Origin: Rhizodiscina lignyota
Taxonomy: Eukaryota; Ascomycota; Dothideomycetes; Aulographales; Rhizodiscinaceae
Length of the DNA stretch: 64,000 bases
Direction: 5' to 3'
Assembly: GCA_010015805.1 (NCBI GenBank)
Contig: ML978129.1
Location: 1,364,001 to 1,428,000 of the forward strand
Made by a program: the position numbers and the translations under genes. This document shows, piece by piece, positions 52,161 to 63,415 of this stretch; within the stretch, counting starts at the first letter, position 1; each line of letters opens with the position of its first letter. The notes beneath the pieces are model-generated. The model did not search any database, was not told the origin of the DNA, and saw only the letters and a program-made list of their open reading frames with translations.

Positions 52161-52799
52161 ATGTGTCGAGTTTTCCCGAATGCCCACTAGCTACGCTCAT
52201 CCTTATTACTACAGAGTAAATAGGCCGCCACGACGGTAAAACCTAAGAGCGCCACCTCTCGTAAGGCGGGGAACATGCCGAAAGATCCTGGAGTTATGTA
52301 CATTCAATTGTACCAACCCTTGGAACGTCTGTTCTGATATATCTACGGAGTAGCCTCGGTGTTAGGCTCGTACATATACGCCTCTTAACGTCTGAAATTA
52401 GATGTTCAGACATTGTTACCTTTTTGGTGGTCTATGCAGCTAGCGTAGGATCTAACACTCAGGTCGAATCCGGTGACACTGGCTATCGTTCCCTCAGTGT
52501 GACCAAGGTCAACATGTCCTGACTTTCAGTAGCCAATCGAAGCGTCTTGATATGGTCAGATTATAAGACATCCAATAATTTCGTTCCATTGGTGTGATAT
52601 ATGTCGACACGTAGTATATGGCTCGCAAAGAGTAAGGACGAAGAAATCTCCGTGGTTTAAACCCGCTACCCCAGGAACGCGCTAACCGTTTTAGGATACG
52701 ATAGAAACTTAAAGTAGAAGTTCTTTATGCTCTTCTTTATTCTCTTCTTTCGTGAAGCTCGGACAAAGGTTCATTCTAAATACTCAGGCGACAAGTCAA
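52161..52799. other. Spacer upstream of the Fungal_trans_2 gene
   Basis: No supported coding sequence. Short frames only. The right end is the presumed promoter of the next gene. Confidence 0.5.
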
Positions 52800-54382
52800 A
52801 TGAATTATACATTCATAGACGATGCTAATGCCAGAGCTGATGGCACCACACGCAAGCTAATCCGGAGCCATGTCATGAAGGGGAAGAACCTCAACAGGAT
52901 CCTGCCACCACGAAGGCGGAAAGACGCGCAAGGAGGATGGCCCCAAGCCAAAGCTAATGTTCGATGCACTCCGACGGACTATGGTCATGCAGATATCGAA
53001 AATGAGGACAGCAGCGCTATTTCTGTATCGCACCTATCCATACCTCGGCCAATGGGGCACTCCTTTTCTCAGTTAGATTTACCCTGCACCTTGCAACCGC
53101 AGGAGAGAGATCGCATCTCATTATGTAGGGAAAGATCACTTCATCGGCTCTACACGTATGCGCTAATAATTTTAGTTTTCTCAATAACTGCTCAAGCGAT
53201 CTATCCTTTAGAGCTCTGCCGTCCCATTAACGCCATCAGGATAACTTGGTTTGAATATCTACAAAACGACGAAGCTTGTGAGCAATTTCAGCCTACTCTT
53301 ACTGTCGATGAAACTGATATCACCAAGTCTTTCACAGTATACTTGCAATGGCCGCAGTATGCGAAGACTCTTTGAGGGGTACAACAACGCAGACTTCACC
53401 TCAAGCACTTGTCCATTTATCAAATACTTACCGGTGTCTGGCTCGAAACTTGCAAACAGACAAGATACCAGCCGATTCAACAATCGCAGCTGTCATGTCC
53501 TTGGCGATTCATGACGACCTCAGAGGCCAGCCCGCTAGGAGCAAGGTTCACATAGATGCTCTTCAGAAAATGGTTCAGATCCGCGGTGGCATTACCGAAT
53601 TCCTACCTCGCGACCATTACATGATACATAAGATTTGCAGGTATGATTTCGAGTTCTGATTCATTCACTTTGAAGGCTGCTGATGGGTAGAGCACAGGGC
53701 GGATATCGAATATGCACTTCAACTTGGGTGTACCCCACGATTCTATCGAGACGAGTTCCCGCGCGAGCTGATTCGGTCCATGTCACACAAGTTGATATCC
53801 CAGAACCAGCCTCTCAAGTCCGCCGATGACATTCAAGATCCCGTATTAAAAGGCGTCACTGCGGATCTAATAAGTGTCTCCCGCCTCGTCGGCAACGATC
53901 GCTCCCGCTTCAAATTCAAGCCTTATGCTTATCAGGAAATCCTGATATCCGTGAGCTACCGATTGCTCCGTCGCCATCCTGTCCCTTACTATGGATATGA
54001 GAACAGTGGCGAAAATGCACTTCATCTTGCACTGCTCGCATGGACGACTACGCTGATTTTCCAGCACGGTCGTGTACAGCGACTCACATACGGTCTGCTT
54101 GCTCGGGAGCTTCATCGCGCGATACAAGAGACGTCGAACACCGGAAGCGTACGACAAGCAACGTTACTATGGCTCCTTTTCGTTGGTGGAATATCTGTTT
54201 TTGGCAATCCCTACAAGGCATGGCTGATGCCTCAAATTCAGGCATGCCTCATTGCCCTCCAAATCAACAGCTGGCAAGATGTGCGGGATATCCTTACACG
54301 GCTGCCTTGGATCGAAGCAGTGCACAACCGATCTGGGGAAGCAGTGTGGCTTGCAGTATCGGCGAGTGAACAAGCCACCTGA
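52800..54382 (+). CDS. Fungal-specific transcription factor domain protein (Fungal_trans_2) without zinc cluster, 3 exons
   Basis: Exons 52800-53277, 53328-53640 and 53698-54382; introns of 50 bp (GTGAGC...CCAAG) and 57 bp (GTATGA...CACAG) give 491 residues. The N-terminus MNYTFIDDANARADGTTRKL, followed by IRSHVMKGKN, is the common opening of this family (a short conserved motif before a basic stretch, PPRRRKDAQGG). No Cys cluster is present, as in many members. The middle shows AIYPLELCRPINAIRITWFE and, restored by splicing, NDEAFFHSILAMAAVCEDSL. The C-terminal half is helical (LHLALLAWTTTLIFQHGRVQ; TLLWLLFVGGISVFGNPYKA). Role: probably a nuclear regulator, though DNA binding is unproven. 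Position 470 bp before a co-directional SDR gene suggests a link. The start is the first ATG in frame. Confidence 0.87.
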
Positions 54383-54851
54383 AATTAATGTGTCGTGCAA
54401 CTTCTCGCTTCGTTAAAGACCTATATTCAGAAATTCCGATGCGTATGTGCTGGCTGATACATTGGCACTGTTCCGTCCCAAGATGCGCCGATGCCGAATA
54501 ATTTATTAGCTTCGACGACGCATAAATCATCGATATCAGAATCTGGCACAGCACCGGGCTTTAAACAAGCCCTGAAGGCCGTGATATACCGGCATGAACG
54601 GCGCTAGCTCGAATTAGGATACCAATCTGGGTGGATCCGCTAGGTCGAATTAGGAGAACAATCTGGGTGAATCCGCTAGCGATTGCAGGGTTCCTGCATT
54701 ATTCCGAGTCAAGTAACTATGACACTTTAACGTACGGACTTCAAAAAGACTTCGGACAACATGACATTGCTCAGGGCAATTCTTTATCAAGGCAAAGAAC
54801 CGTCACTTGCCGTCTGCTTCGAAAATAATTATTTCTTCCGGCCTAATCACA
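54383..54851. promoter_or_regulatory. Promoter region of the third SDR gene, with a 36-bp tandem duplication
   Basis: The stretch between the regulator's stop and the SDR start holds a 36-bp tandem repeat (listed separately) about 180 bp before the start codon. No coding frame of interest. Confidence 0.55.
54604..54675 (+). repeat. 36-bp tandem duplication
   Basis: Unit 1 (54604-54639) and unit 2 (54640-54675) both contain TCGAATTAGGA, CAATCTGGGTG and ATCCGCTAG, and differ at only a few positions. Confidence 0.85.
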
Positions 54852-55940
54852 ATGTCCATTTTCGCAGACATTAGAGACCAGTTTATATACCTTCCCATCG
54901 TATCTACAACCTCTAAATGTGAAGGGGGAACCTACATCGTCACTGGATCCAATACCGGCCTGGGCTTGGAATGCGCCAAACACCTCGTCCAACTCTCTGC
55001 TAAAACTGTCATTCTCGGAGTTCGCTCTCTCAGCAAAGGTGACGCAGCAAAGGCGAGAATCGAGGCAGAGACTGGTCGCAAAGGCGTCGTCGAAGTATGG
55101 CACCTGGACCTAAGCTCATACGCTACCGTTGTCGAGTTTGCGGAGAAGATCAAGAAGCTCGACCGGCTCGATGCCATCGTCGAGAATGCTAGTGTCGGAT
55201 TGACGGAGCGGATACCGGCCGAGGGACTTGAATCTTCACTGACAGTGAACGTAGTCAGCACGTTCCTGTTGGCTGTGTTGGTGTTGCCGAAACTGGAGGA
55301 GAGCGCGAAGAAGTTTGGCATCGAAACGAATTTGGCAGTGATTGGAAGTGCTGTCTACAGTTATGGAAAAGGAGTGCTTGAGAAGATTGATGGTGACATC
55401 CTCGATGGATTAGACGCGAGTTCTATGGCCAATAGGTACCTGTTCTTCCTTGCTTCAGAATCTCTCTACATTAAGACGAATATGCTGACGTGACATGAAG
55501 ATACCCTGTCACGAAACTCCTTCAGCTATATGCCTTCCGCCAACTTGCCTCGCTACGACCCGTCTCCGAAACTGGCGTCACTATCGATTACGTGAACCCC
55601 GGTCTGTGCAAAACTGAGTTAAACCGCAATTCTCCCTGGGGCCAGTGGCTGTTCGTTGAGATAATGAAGCTTTTGATTGGAAGAACAGCGGAGGCTGGGA
55701 GTAGGACGTTGCTGCATGGGGCTACGGCGGGCAAGGAAAGCCACGGCAAATTCTTCTCAGCATGCAAGATCAAGGAGTAGGTGCACGCCCATCTTCCGTG
55801 CTAAGGACTGTACGCTAATGTCGATGAGCAGGTCTGGGTTCTTGCCGTGGGTGACGGACGATGCTGGTAGTGAAATGCAGAGGCGCGTTTGGGATAGCCT
55901 GGTGAAGAAACTGAATGCGATCCAGCCTGGATGCATTTAG
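54852..55940 (+). CDS. Short-chain dehydrogenase/reductase, retinol-dehydrogenase-like, 3 exons
   Basis: Exons 54852-55435, 55501-55776 and 55832-55940; introns of 65 bp and 55 bp give 322 residues. The cofactor motif is YIVTGSNTGLGLECAKHLVQ (about 29-48), LGVRSLSKGDAAKARIE follows, LDAIVENASVG is the NNAG equivalent, and the active-site lysine is in RYPVTKLLQLYAF (YxxxK, restored by splicing). VTIDYVNPGLCKTELNRNSP is the usual NPG segment. The C-terminal exon adds FLPWVTDDAGSEMQRRVWDS. The protein belongs to the easD/retinol-dehydrogenase-like SDRs common in fungal clusters; it is only distantly related to the other two SDRs here. Its neighbour is a Fungal_trans_2 regulator. The ATG at 54852 sits at the normal distance before the Rossmann motif. 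Confidence 0.93.
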
Positions 55941-57383
55941 ATTACTGTTTTTGAGATCCTTTGAAGTCAAATCGATTCCGAGTCGCAAATGTTGCTGGTT
56001 CGACGGGTTGAAAGATCCAAGTACGTCCATTATTAGTTCTTCCGCACAAGCATGCCGATATTTGAAAGCGTGTAAAGAGATGCGTTCACCTTTATTCAAG
56101 CAACACGCGTGAGCTCACAGTTGTTGTTTTTGATTGGTTGAAGAGTATGATTGTTCATTTCAGGCCAATATTTTGAAGCCAGCCTGATTCTTTCCCTGAC
56201 GCCTTTGAATACCAGCTCCGCCTTCATATAATCCCGTCCTCGCTATTAACAAGCTATTTGTAAAGCATTCTGAAATCGTGAGAGTAAGTCCTTATTGGAG
56301 TCAACCTGAATCCATACCGCGCAGAATGCCTTGTATTATAAATTTGACTTGAAGCTCTTCCACACCATTCTCCCAGCATCAGACCCAGCTCATCTCAAAC
56401 GTTATTCCAAGGTGCTCAGAGTCCACCTTGAGCTCATTTGCCCACACCGGGAGCCTGCCAGATTTGCCTAGAGGCCCTAAGTCAAATGAGATGAGATGCT
56501 CCGGAAGTCCGGGAGTGCTCCATTAGTCTGATACCAAAGAATGTCTCTGATATGCCAATAGAAGGCGATATTGTTGGCATAGTAAGAGTCTGCCAACCAG
56601 AATCCGCAGCGCAGAGAAACCGTGTTGACTCATTCTTCTCCTTGTCCTCCCTCTCATCCTCCTCTCTCATCCTCTTCTTCTCCTCCTCCTTCTCCTCCTT
56701 CTTCTTCTTCTCCTCCTTCTCTGTATAAGGGGAGGAGAGGGAGGTAGCTCAACGTCTAGCGGCTCGGGAGTCACAGCTGAAAATACGTTAAGATATATGT
56801 TGTACCGTTATGAGGATAGTGAGGTTTTCCCCCTTATCAATACAGCTGGCATTCCTTTCGGCTTCGGTACGGAAGTACCCGTATCCCGGGTGCCCTGTGC
56901 ACCCAGGATTACGTGCAATTATCGACTTTTCGGTGCATAACCCCCTAAGTGCCCTTATAAGTCCGGGTGCCCTAGTACCGGGCCGAGGAATGCCGTATCG
57001 ACAAGGGGGATAACATACTTATCCTCCAGAGTGCCTATCCCCTGCCCACAGTATATGCATTGACTGTCGTTCATGTCGCTCAATCATAGTTGATTCGAGA
57101 TAGCGATGATATCCCATGAAGGGTGTGTTGCTGGTCCACATAGAGTCGCAGTACTCGAGGTCGAGAGCGTTCCACTCAGGAAGGTCGGACGTACTCCAAA
57201 ATGCGCTAACTTGTAAGCTATTTAGTCGCACCTCCGCCTAAATCTATTGTAAAGTAGCTAGTAAAACAGTGGACATAGACTTAGCTGAAGGATTTCAATC
57301 TGTTTACAATTTCACATCTTGTTCTGCGAAGAAGCCCTTAGTTACTAAAAAATTCAGGAAATTTTCAGACTCTAATGAAATGT
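55941..57383. other. Gene-poor spacer with polypyrimidine tract, 1.4 kb
   Basis: Contains the pyrimidine tract listed separately. The stretch 56800-57000 is GC-rich and full of short inverted repeats (for example GGGTGCCCTGTGCACCC), with no coding domain recognised. A minus-strand frame at 57231-57019 is open without motif. A transposon remnant is possible but cannot be shown. Confidence 0.5.
56632..56722 (+). repeat. Polypyrimidine (CTT/CCT) tract, about 90 bp
   Basis: Nearly uninterrupted C and T on the plus strand, built from irregular CTC, CTT and CCT repeats (CTTCTTCTTCTCCTCC near 56700). A purine/pyrimidine mirror tract of this kind can form a triplex; no gene is adjacent. Confidence 0.85.
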
Positions 57384-58472
57384 CTACTTGAGATCCTTGA
57401 AAGCTGGAGCAGCCTTGACGAACTCCTCCCATGTCGTCAACTTGTCGTCGAGGATAGAGTGAGAAAAGTCAAGACTATCACCACCATAGTATCCAAACTC
57501 AGGAATCACTCTCATGTTCTCATAGAGCTCCTGAGCTATAAATTCCGACGTCCCGCGCGATTTCAACGCCCCCTTGAACTGATCCTCAGTCAATTCGACG
57601 AAGTGTGCACCCTTTCCAGCCTCCGGGAAGACCTTTTGGAAGGACTCAAGCATCTGCTTGGGAGTGACATAGTCTGTCGCCGCAAGAATCCGCTTGCCCA
57701 AGACTTGGTCCCGCTTCAACCAGATGGCTTTTGCGACCTTGCCAGTGTCCAGTTCTGGTGCCCAGAGCGGCACTTGAGCGTTGTCTGGCATGGCCATTGC
57801 AAGCACAAACTTGCCGTCCTCTCCACGTCGCAGATTCGAGCCGGGAATGTTCGACATGAAGAAACCGGGCATCAGGAACGTAGCTGGGATGCCAATGTCG
57901 CGGATGTACTGCTCGACTTGAGCCTTGGAATCCCAATGGTAAACGTGGGGGAGAGCGCCCTTGCTGAGCTCCTTGACGTTGAACAGGCTGGACCAGATGA
58001 GGTGTTGGACGCCCTCTTCCTTGCACATGTCGGCGATGGCCTTCCCCTGCTGAAGTTCCAGCTCGTGGTCCATCTTGTCCCAGTAGTTCGTCATCGCGAA
58101 GACGCCGTAAGCACCTTTGATAGCATCCCTCAGCGAGCTTGGGTCCTCGGTGTCCCCCTGCCACAATGCGTTAGCGGCCGCCGGCAAAACAGCTTATACG
58201 ATGCAGAAACTTACAGCTACCATCTCGACACCTTTGTCTGAGAGCGCTTTTGATTTGGGTCTGGTGACATCTCTGGTAATGCCCCGGAGCTGAAATTCCG
58301 AACTAGCCTTGGAATCACCGAGGATTGTATTTATGATCGCACCACCTTGGTTGCCGGTGGCACCAAAGACTGTGAGAACTTTCTTGCCGGAACTCATTTT
58401 GCGTGTCTGGGATCTGAGAGGAGTTGAGTTGAGGGGGTTGATCTTTGAGAGTCTTCTGATGGCCGTGAGCAT
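57384..58472 (-). CDS. NmrA-like NAD(P)-binding protein, 2 exons
   Basis: Atypical SDR of the NmrA/HSCARG family. Members bind NAD(P) and often act as redox sensors or regulators rather than enzymes. Exons 58472-58215 and 58157-57384; the 57-bp intron (GTAAGT...GGCAG) is phase 0, giving 343 residues. The Rossmann motif is VLTVFGATGNQGGAIINTI (about 32-50), the NADP-type block RGITRDVTRPKSKAL follows, and GDTEDPSSLRDAIKGAYGVF and IWSSLFNVKELSKG are typical of the family. The catalytic Tyr of classical SDRs is not in its usual place, as expected for NmrA proteins. The first 25 residues (LTAIRRLSKINPLNSTPLRS) look like a mitochondrial presequence. A second ATG at 58397 (MSSGKKVLTVFG) would give a cytosolic form. 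Confidence 0.92.
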
Positions 58473-59655
58473 GTCACAGTGTGATGGGGATGATGATAAG
58501 AAGAAAGAGAGGGAGAAACGAGGCTCAACGAATTTATACGAGCTCAGTCAGTACTACTTTCAGCTCTATATTCGCAACTTGCCTCTTGAAGTCTCAACGC
58601 TGAAGTTTTGGTCTGGTGCTGAACGCCAAGGATCTGAATCAGCGATTTTCATGTCGCGCGCCGAGCAGCGACTCCATTAGTTACTGCCCCGCATCCTCGC
58701 GCCTTCCAAGAGCGTTGACGTCGATGAATTGGCAGAAGGATCTGATCACGGGCAGAAGCGTCGTCTGCAAGAAGCGCGCCACTGACGCGACGTTTATCGG
58801 CGCGAGCGCTGACAAAGAAGTCGCAGTGGCTGACACGCCGAACGACGAGCTGTTCATAAAACGTCCGACGATGAACCGAGCGCCTTCGATTGGACCGGCT
58901 TAATGCAGGTGCCACTGGCGTCCGTATATATGCAGAGATAAAGTTGGAATGGAGAAGGCCGGAAGCGGCTTCAGATGCAACATGCGAGATCGAGCCTCGC
59001 AGACCCAGTGTTGAGGCGACAGAATATCGTCGTTGGTCGCTGGGCAAGCCGCAGCGTCTAACACCAAGCAGCTCTTACACTTCAAAGTATGTGGCTCCAT
59101 TTGAAAGCCCACTCATACGTTCTTTGGAGTGTTTCACAAAATAGGAGACTGTTGGAAAACTTGAACACTATTAGTTGAAATTTTGTGATACATAGCTCTT
59201 CAGTAGAGCAGGTAGAAGGCATGTGGATCTGGCCGTAGCCTGGTGGCTGGGTAGCCTCATAGCAGATACACAAGGTCTTCTGGCCTGTATTAGCGCTCTC
59301 AGCCCATCTGAAGAAATCGAAGTTTGAGCAGGTAGAACAGTAGGGTGTACGGGCTGTGGTTGCGTACAGTATAGATCACGTGATACGAAATGCGCTCCTT
59401 ACGCTAATCCTGATGCGGAGCTAGACTCCTTTCACCAGCCGCTGCTTTTCTTCACCCGAAAGCACATTTCTCGACACCACCACTGACAAAACAACACCAC
59501 GTCGCCCCTACTGGACTTTTCTACTTTAATTCGACCTGCTTTCTCCTCTTCTTATCGCCTTCACACCATCCTCCTTCTTGCAAGCACACAGCGCATCTTG
59601 CTTACACGTTTGCACCTCGGCAAACAAAGCTTTTTGCTCGTCACATTCACACGCG
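58473..59655. other. Spacer between divergent NmrA-like and KH genes
   Basis: About 1.2 kb with short overlapping frames only. The right 200 bp is pyrimidine-rich (leader of the KH gene). No RNA gene or element recognised. Confidence 0.55.
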
Positions 59656-61540
59656 ATGGCTGCGCAACAACCGGATATCTCGAGTTTACTTGCTGCGTTA
59701 GGTGTGTATCAAGCCTTACCTTCTACTTCAATGATTCTGACTATTTCATAGCGGCGCAGCGAACGGCAGGCACCCCATCACACCCTCCCGCCGCTGCTCC
59801 TTCGGCAATTCCTCAAGCTTATCCTGGCTCGCTTCCGACACCGACACAGTCTGGGGCAATACCAGGCTACTCATTGCCTCAGCCAACAAATTCTGGGAGT
59901 CTGGACCTGAGCAGCATCAAACCTGTTAACACTGGCTCCGTGAGTCTTGCTGATGCTGTGGCGAAAGCACGAGGAATCGCGGCTGAGAAAGGTGTCGCAT
60001 ACGAATCTGGCAGGAGCAGTGCTGGTGAGTCTATTTTTAACCCTCCTTCGTGTTATACGAATAACTAACATTCGGCCCTTATTTTATAGGCTCTGGACGC
60101 GACCCACGACTATCTGGCCGATCGTATCGTCGTTCCCGTTCGAGATCCCGATCTCCACCCCGTCGTGACCAGTTTCGCGACAACTACAATCCATATCGGG
60201 ATGAACGAAGAGACGATCCTCGCAGAGGTGATGGCTCCCGACGCTCGCGATCCCGATCACCACCTCGTGGCAGAGCGCCCTTTTCCCCCCAGCGCGATTT
60301 TAGCGGCGGGCGCAATCGATCACCAGCGCGCGGTGGTGACGAGAACTCCGAGCTAATACTCATCGACTCTGCACTTGTTGGTCTTGTCATCGGCAGGCAA
60401 GGCGAAAATCTGCGACGCGTGGAGCAAGACACTGGTACTCGCATCCAATTTGTTACTGGACCAGAATCATCCGGACCACAGCGACAATGCAGGATCTCTG
60501 GACCACCTCGAGCGCGCATTGATGCCAAGCGCGAGATCAACAGGATCATAGATGAGAACGGCGGCAATCCCGTGAAGGAGGTGTCAGCGGCATCACCGGC
60601 AAATCGCAACGCAGGACGACCCAAGGATGGCAGCAATCATCCGGCACTCCGCGAAGGCGAAAATAGCATACAAATAATGGTTCCAGATCGTACGGTGGGA
60701 CTAATTATTGGTCGCGGTGGCGAGACAATTCGTGACCTGCAAGAGCGTAGTGGCTGCCATGTTAACATTGTCGGCGAGAACAAGAGCGTAAACGGCCTGC
60801 GGCCTGTCAACCTGATCGGAAGCAAAGAATCCGCTGATCATGCCAAAAACCTGATCATGGAGATTGTGGAGAGCGATACAAGGACTCACGGTGGGCCACC
60901 ACAAGGTCAAGGAGGTCAAGGAGGCCAAGGACTCCAAGGTGGCCAAGGCGGCCAAGGCGGCCGCAACTACGATTCCTATCAAGGTGGATCTGGCGGACCT
61001 AGTGGAGGAGACAAAATTAACGACAAGATCGTTGTGCCGTCCGATGCTGTTGGCATGATCATCGGAAAGGGCGGGGAGACGATCAAGGACATGCAAAACT
61101 TCACCAGCTGCAAGATCAACGTGACCCCACCTTCGAACCCTGATGTTGAGCGAGAAATTGGCCTCATTGGGACAAGGCAAGCGATCGATGCCGCCAAGCG
61201 CGCAATTTGGGAGAAGGTCGACTCAGTGCGGAACCGGGATGGGGGTGGTGGGTATAATCGTGGCGGTCGTGGCGGTCGTGACTCCAGCGACCACTACAAT
61301 GGTAGCACCCAAGGACAATACTCACAACCACAGCAACAGCAACAGCCCTATGGACAACAACCGATGGCGCAACCCCCAATGCCAGCTGCTGCTGCTCAAG
61401 GAGATGCCAACGCTGCTGATCCGTATGCCATCTATGGTGGCTATCAGGCCTACCTCGCCATGTGGTATGCTGCAATGGCACAGCAAAAGCAAGCCGGTCA
61501 AGCACCTGGCCAAGGAGCTCCAGGTGCTCCCGGCATCTAG
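59656..61540 (+). CDS. Triple-KH-domain RNA-binding protein (FUBP/PSI-like), 3 exons
   Basis: RNA-binding protein of the FUBP/KHSRP type, likely involved in splicing or mRNA stability. Exons 59656-59701, 59752-60024 and 60090-61540; introns of 50 bp and 65 bp give 589 residues. The N-terminus MAAQQPDISSLLAAL, followed by a Pro/Ser-rich part, precedes an RS-like region (RSYRRSRSRSRSPPRR; SRRSRSRSPPRGRAPF; about 115-180). Three KH domains follow with intact GxxG loops: VGLVIGRQGENLRRVEQDTG, VGLIIGRGGETIRDLQERSG, and VGMIIGKGGETIKDMQNFTS. KH2 and KH3 are separated by a Gln/Gly-rich linker (QGGQGGQGLQGGQGGQGG). The C-terminus has RGG-like repeats (GGYNRGGRGGRD), a Gln-rich stretch and YAIYGGYQAYLAMWYAAMAQ, which resembles the AxYxxW motif of FUBP proteins. 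It is nuclear and cytoplasmic by analogy. Confidence 0.95.
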
Positions 61541-63415
61541 ACTGGATGGGACGTGACAGACCGCTGCGTGACGCCGTGACGTACGTAAGCTGCGACCGCC
61601 TGCCTGCTTGACCGTGCTTCTTTTTGATTCTTGACTTTGTGGGACCCTTTCCTTTCGACTATTTGACCTCGGACGACCTTATTCGCGATGCGGCGATTAT
61701 CGGTTGATGCGTGCATGCATGACATTGACTCTTCATCCCTTGGAGTTGACGCGTGGGCTGCCAAATATGCCCGTTTGCGGTGACCGCAATGCTCGTTGTC
61801 AGGCTCCGACGCCTGTAAACCTGATTCTTTGGACTACGACAACAATGACTTCACTTTGATTTCGGCGTAATTCCACTGCCTGAAAGGCATCGGCCTTGCG
61901 ATCATTGCAGTGACTGAACACTTATTCTCATGGAGTATCCCTGCGCAGGTCCACTCAGAGCGTGAACGACGCCTCGCACCTTGAGTTTGATACCGCTGGA
62001 GACTTGTCATATCATGCTCCTTGAGATCGTCATGCTATTGCAATGGAGCACACTTGTGAGCAGCAGCAATGAACCGAAAGAGTCATTTGAGACTGCATCA
62101 CCACAACAGCAGGAAAGCAATCCTCGCCAATCCTTTGTCCACTCCAGGCTCGCACGCAACTGAACCCCTGCTCCCACGTTTTTGCTGGCATGCCTCGATG
62201 CTTGACCGCATGCGCAGGTTTCTTGAAGGAGTTGTGATCGTCGGAGGAGGGGTGGACTTGAGGGAAATTCATCGACCTCTTTCTTCATTAATGCACCTCT
62301 GACTTGATGCCTTTTCTTTTATTTCCTTCTACTGCTTTGCGTGTTATTGCCACTGCTTTGAGTGGACTCGGCAGATTGTAAACTAAAGCTTTCGAATTGG
62401 CAATTAATGTATACGTACAATAACCCTTTCAAGCAGTGCGATGCTTTTCCGATCGTAACTCCGGTACCTATGCTATCGCTTAGCCCAGCCTTCCAACATG
62501 CATGCAGATGGACAGCCACCAACACTCTCGACCTTCACCATGCATAACTTGAATCCTCCCTAGTTAGAGATACATGAGGAGCACGTCAAATGGAACTCTC
62601 ATTATCGCAATCGCACCGCAGAGCTCCGTCGGCTGAAAGCCATTGGTCAGTATGCTTGTAGTGGTCAGCGTTTCTAACAGATCTACAGCAGAGCGTCCCG
62701 GGCTTCGAAACAAGCTCAATGATTACTTTCATACAGAGAGACCCGAAACATTGGATTGGACGGTCATCAATCCAATTCGTTTCGAAGGAGGCTCCTATCG
62801 CAGTGCAGCCTCTTGCGCGAATAATTTTCTTCCATAAGCTCGTATTCGCTATACCAGACAACGCCCTCCACCGCAGTCGCACGCTCTCCTCCCGCTCGGA
62901 GTGAGGCCCGATGTCCAGGTCGCAAATTGACTCCTTTGAAAAGTCCCGATGTACCCCTCACCACGCGCGATCGTCGTCTTATCCTCGAGATTGGTACAAA
63001 CTACACGCGAAGCCGTTAGTCACGGCGTGTCAGATCAGCGCTTGTCAGCGATTGCATGTGGAGATGGGCGTGGAGCTGGCACGGAGATGGTGCGCCAGAC
63101 GTTCCTTTGAGTAATTGAGTAAGCGTGAGATTTGGTTTAGCGTGCATTTGGTGGAACGTGGGCCTGAGGAGCCCTTTCGCCTTGGCCCTACAAAAGGCCT
63201 GGACCTCCCCCGTTGAATCTCGTCCGGTCGCTCTCGACTCTCCTCGTCTCACCGTACCCGCCTCAGGCTGACTTCTGTGCCGTTCTAACTCGCCGAGCGC
63301 CCTCTGTCCTACCGTACACCCTTTCTGCGGTTATTTTGCGTTCCTGGAGCCTTTCTGGACGCTCCAGAGTCCAATTGCCCAGCTTCCGCATAGTCTGGAG
63401 GTACCGAGGCTCAAG
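61541..63415. other. Gene-poor spacer, 1.9 kb
   Basis: Long 3' flank of the KH gene followed by the promoter of the F-box gene. Open frames are short, overlap on both strands and show no motifs or consistent splice sites. No tRNA or repeat recognised. Confidence 0.5.

Noticed and set aside
52455-52500. GGTCGAATCC-like sequence resembling a tRNA T-arm
   Set aside because: No matching D-arm, anticodon stem or acceptor stem could be folded around it.
53156-53196. Possible 41-bp intron (GTATGC...TCAAG) in the Fungal_trans_2 gene
   Set aside because: Removing it shifts the frame away from the conserved AIYPLELCRP block; the unspliced frame fits the family.
56800-57231. GC-rich stretch with small inverted repeats, suspected transposon remnant
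   Set aside because: No long terminal repeats, no transposase or reverse transcriptase motif, no clear ends.
57375-58241. Plus-strand open frame of 288 codons
   Set aside because: Antisense shadow of the NmrA-like gene, whose frame has a Rossmann motif and clear splice sites.
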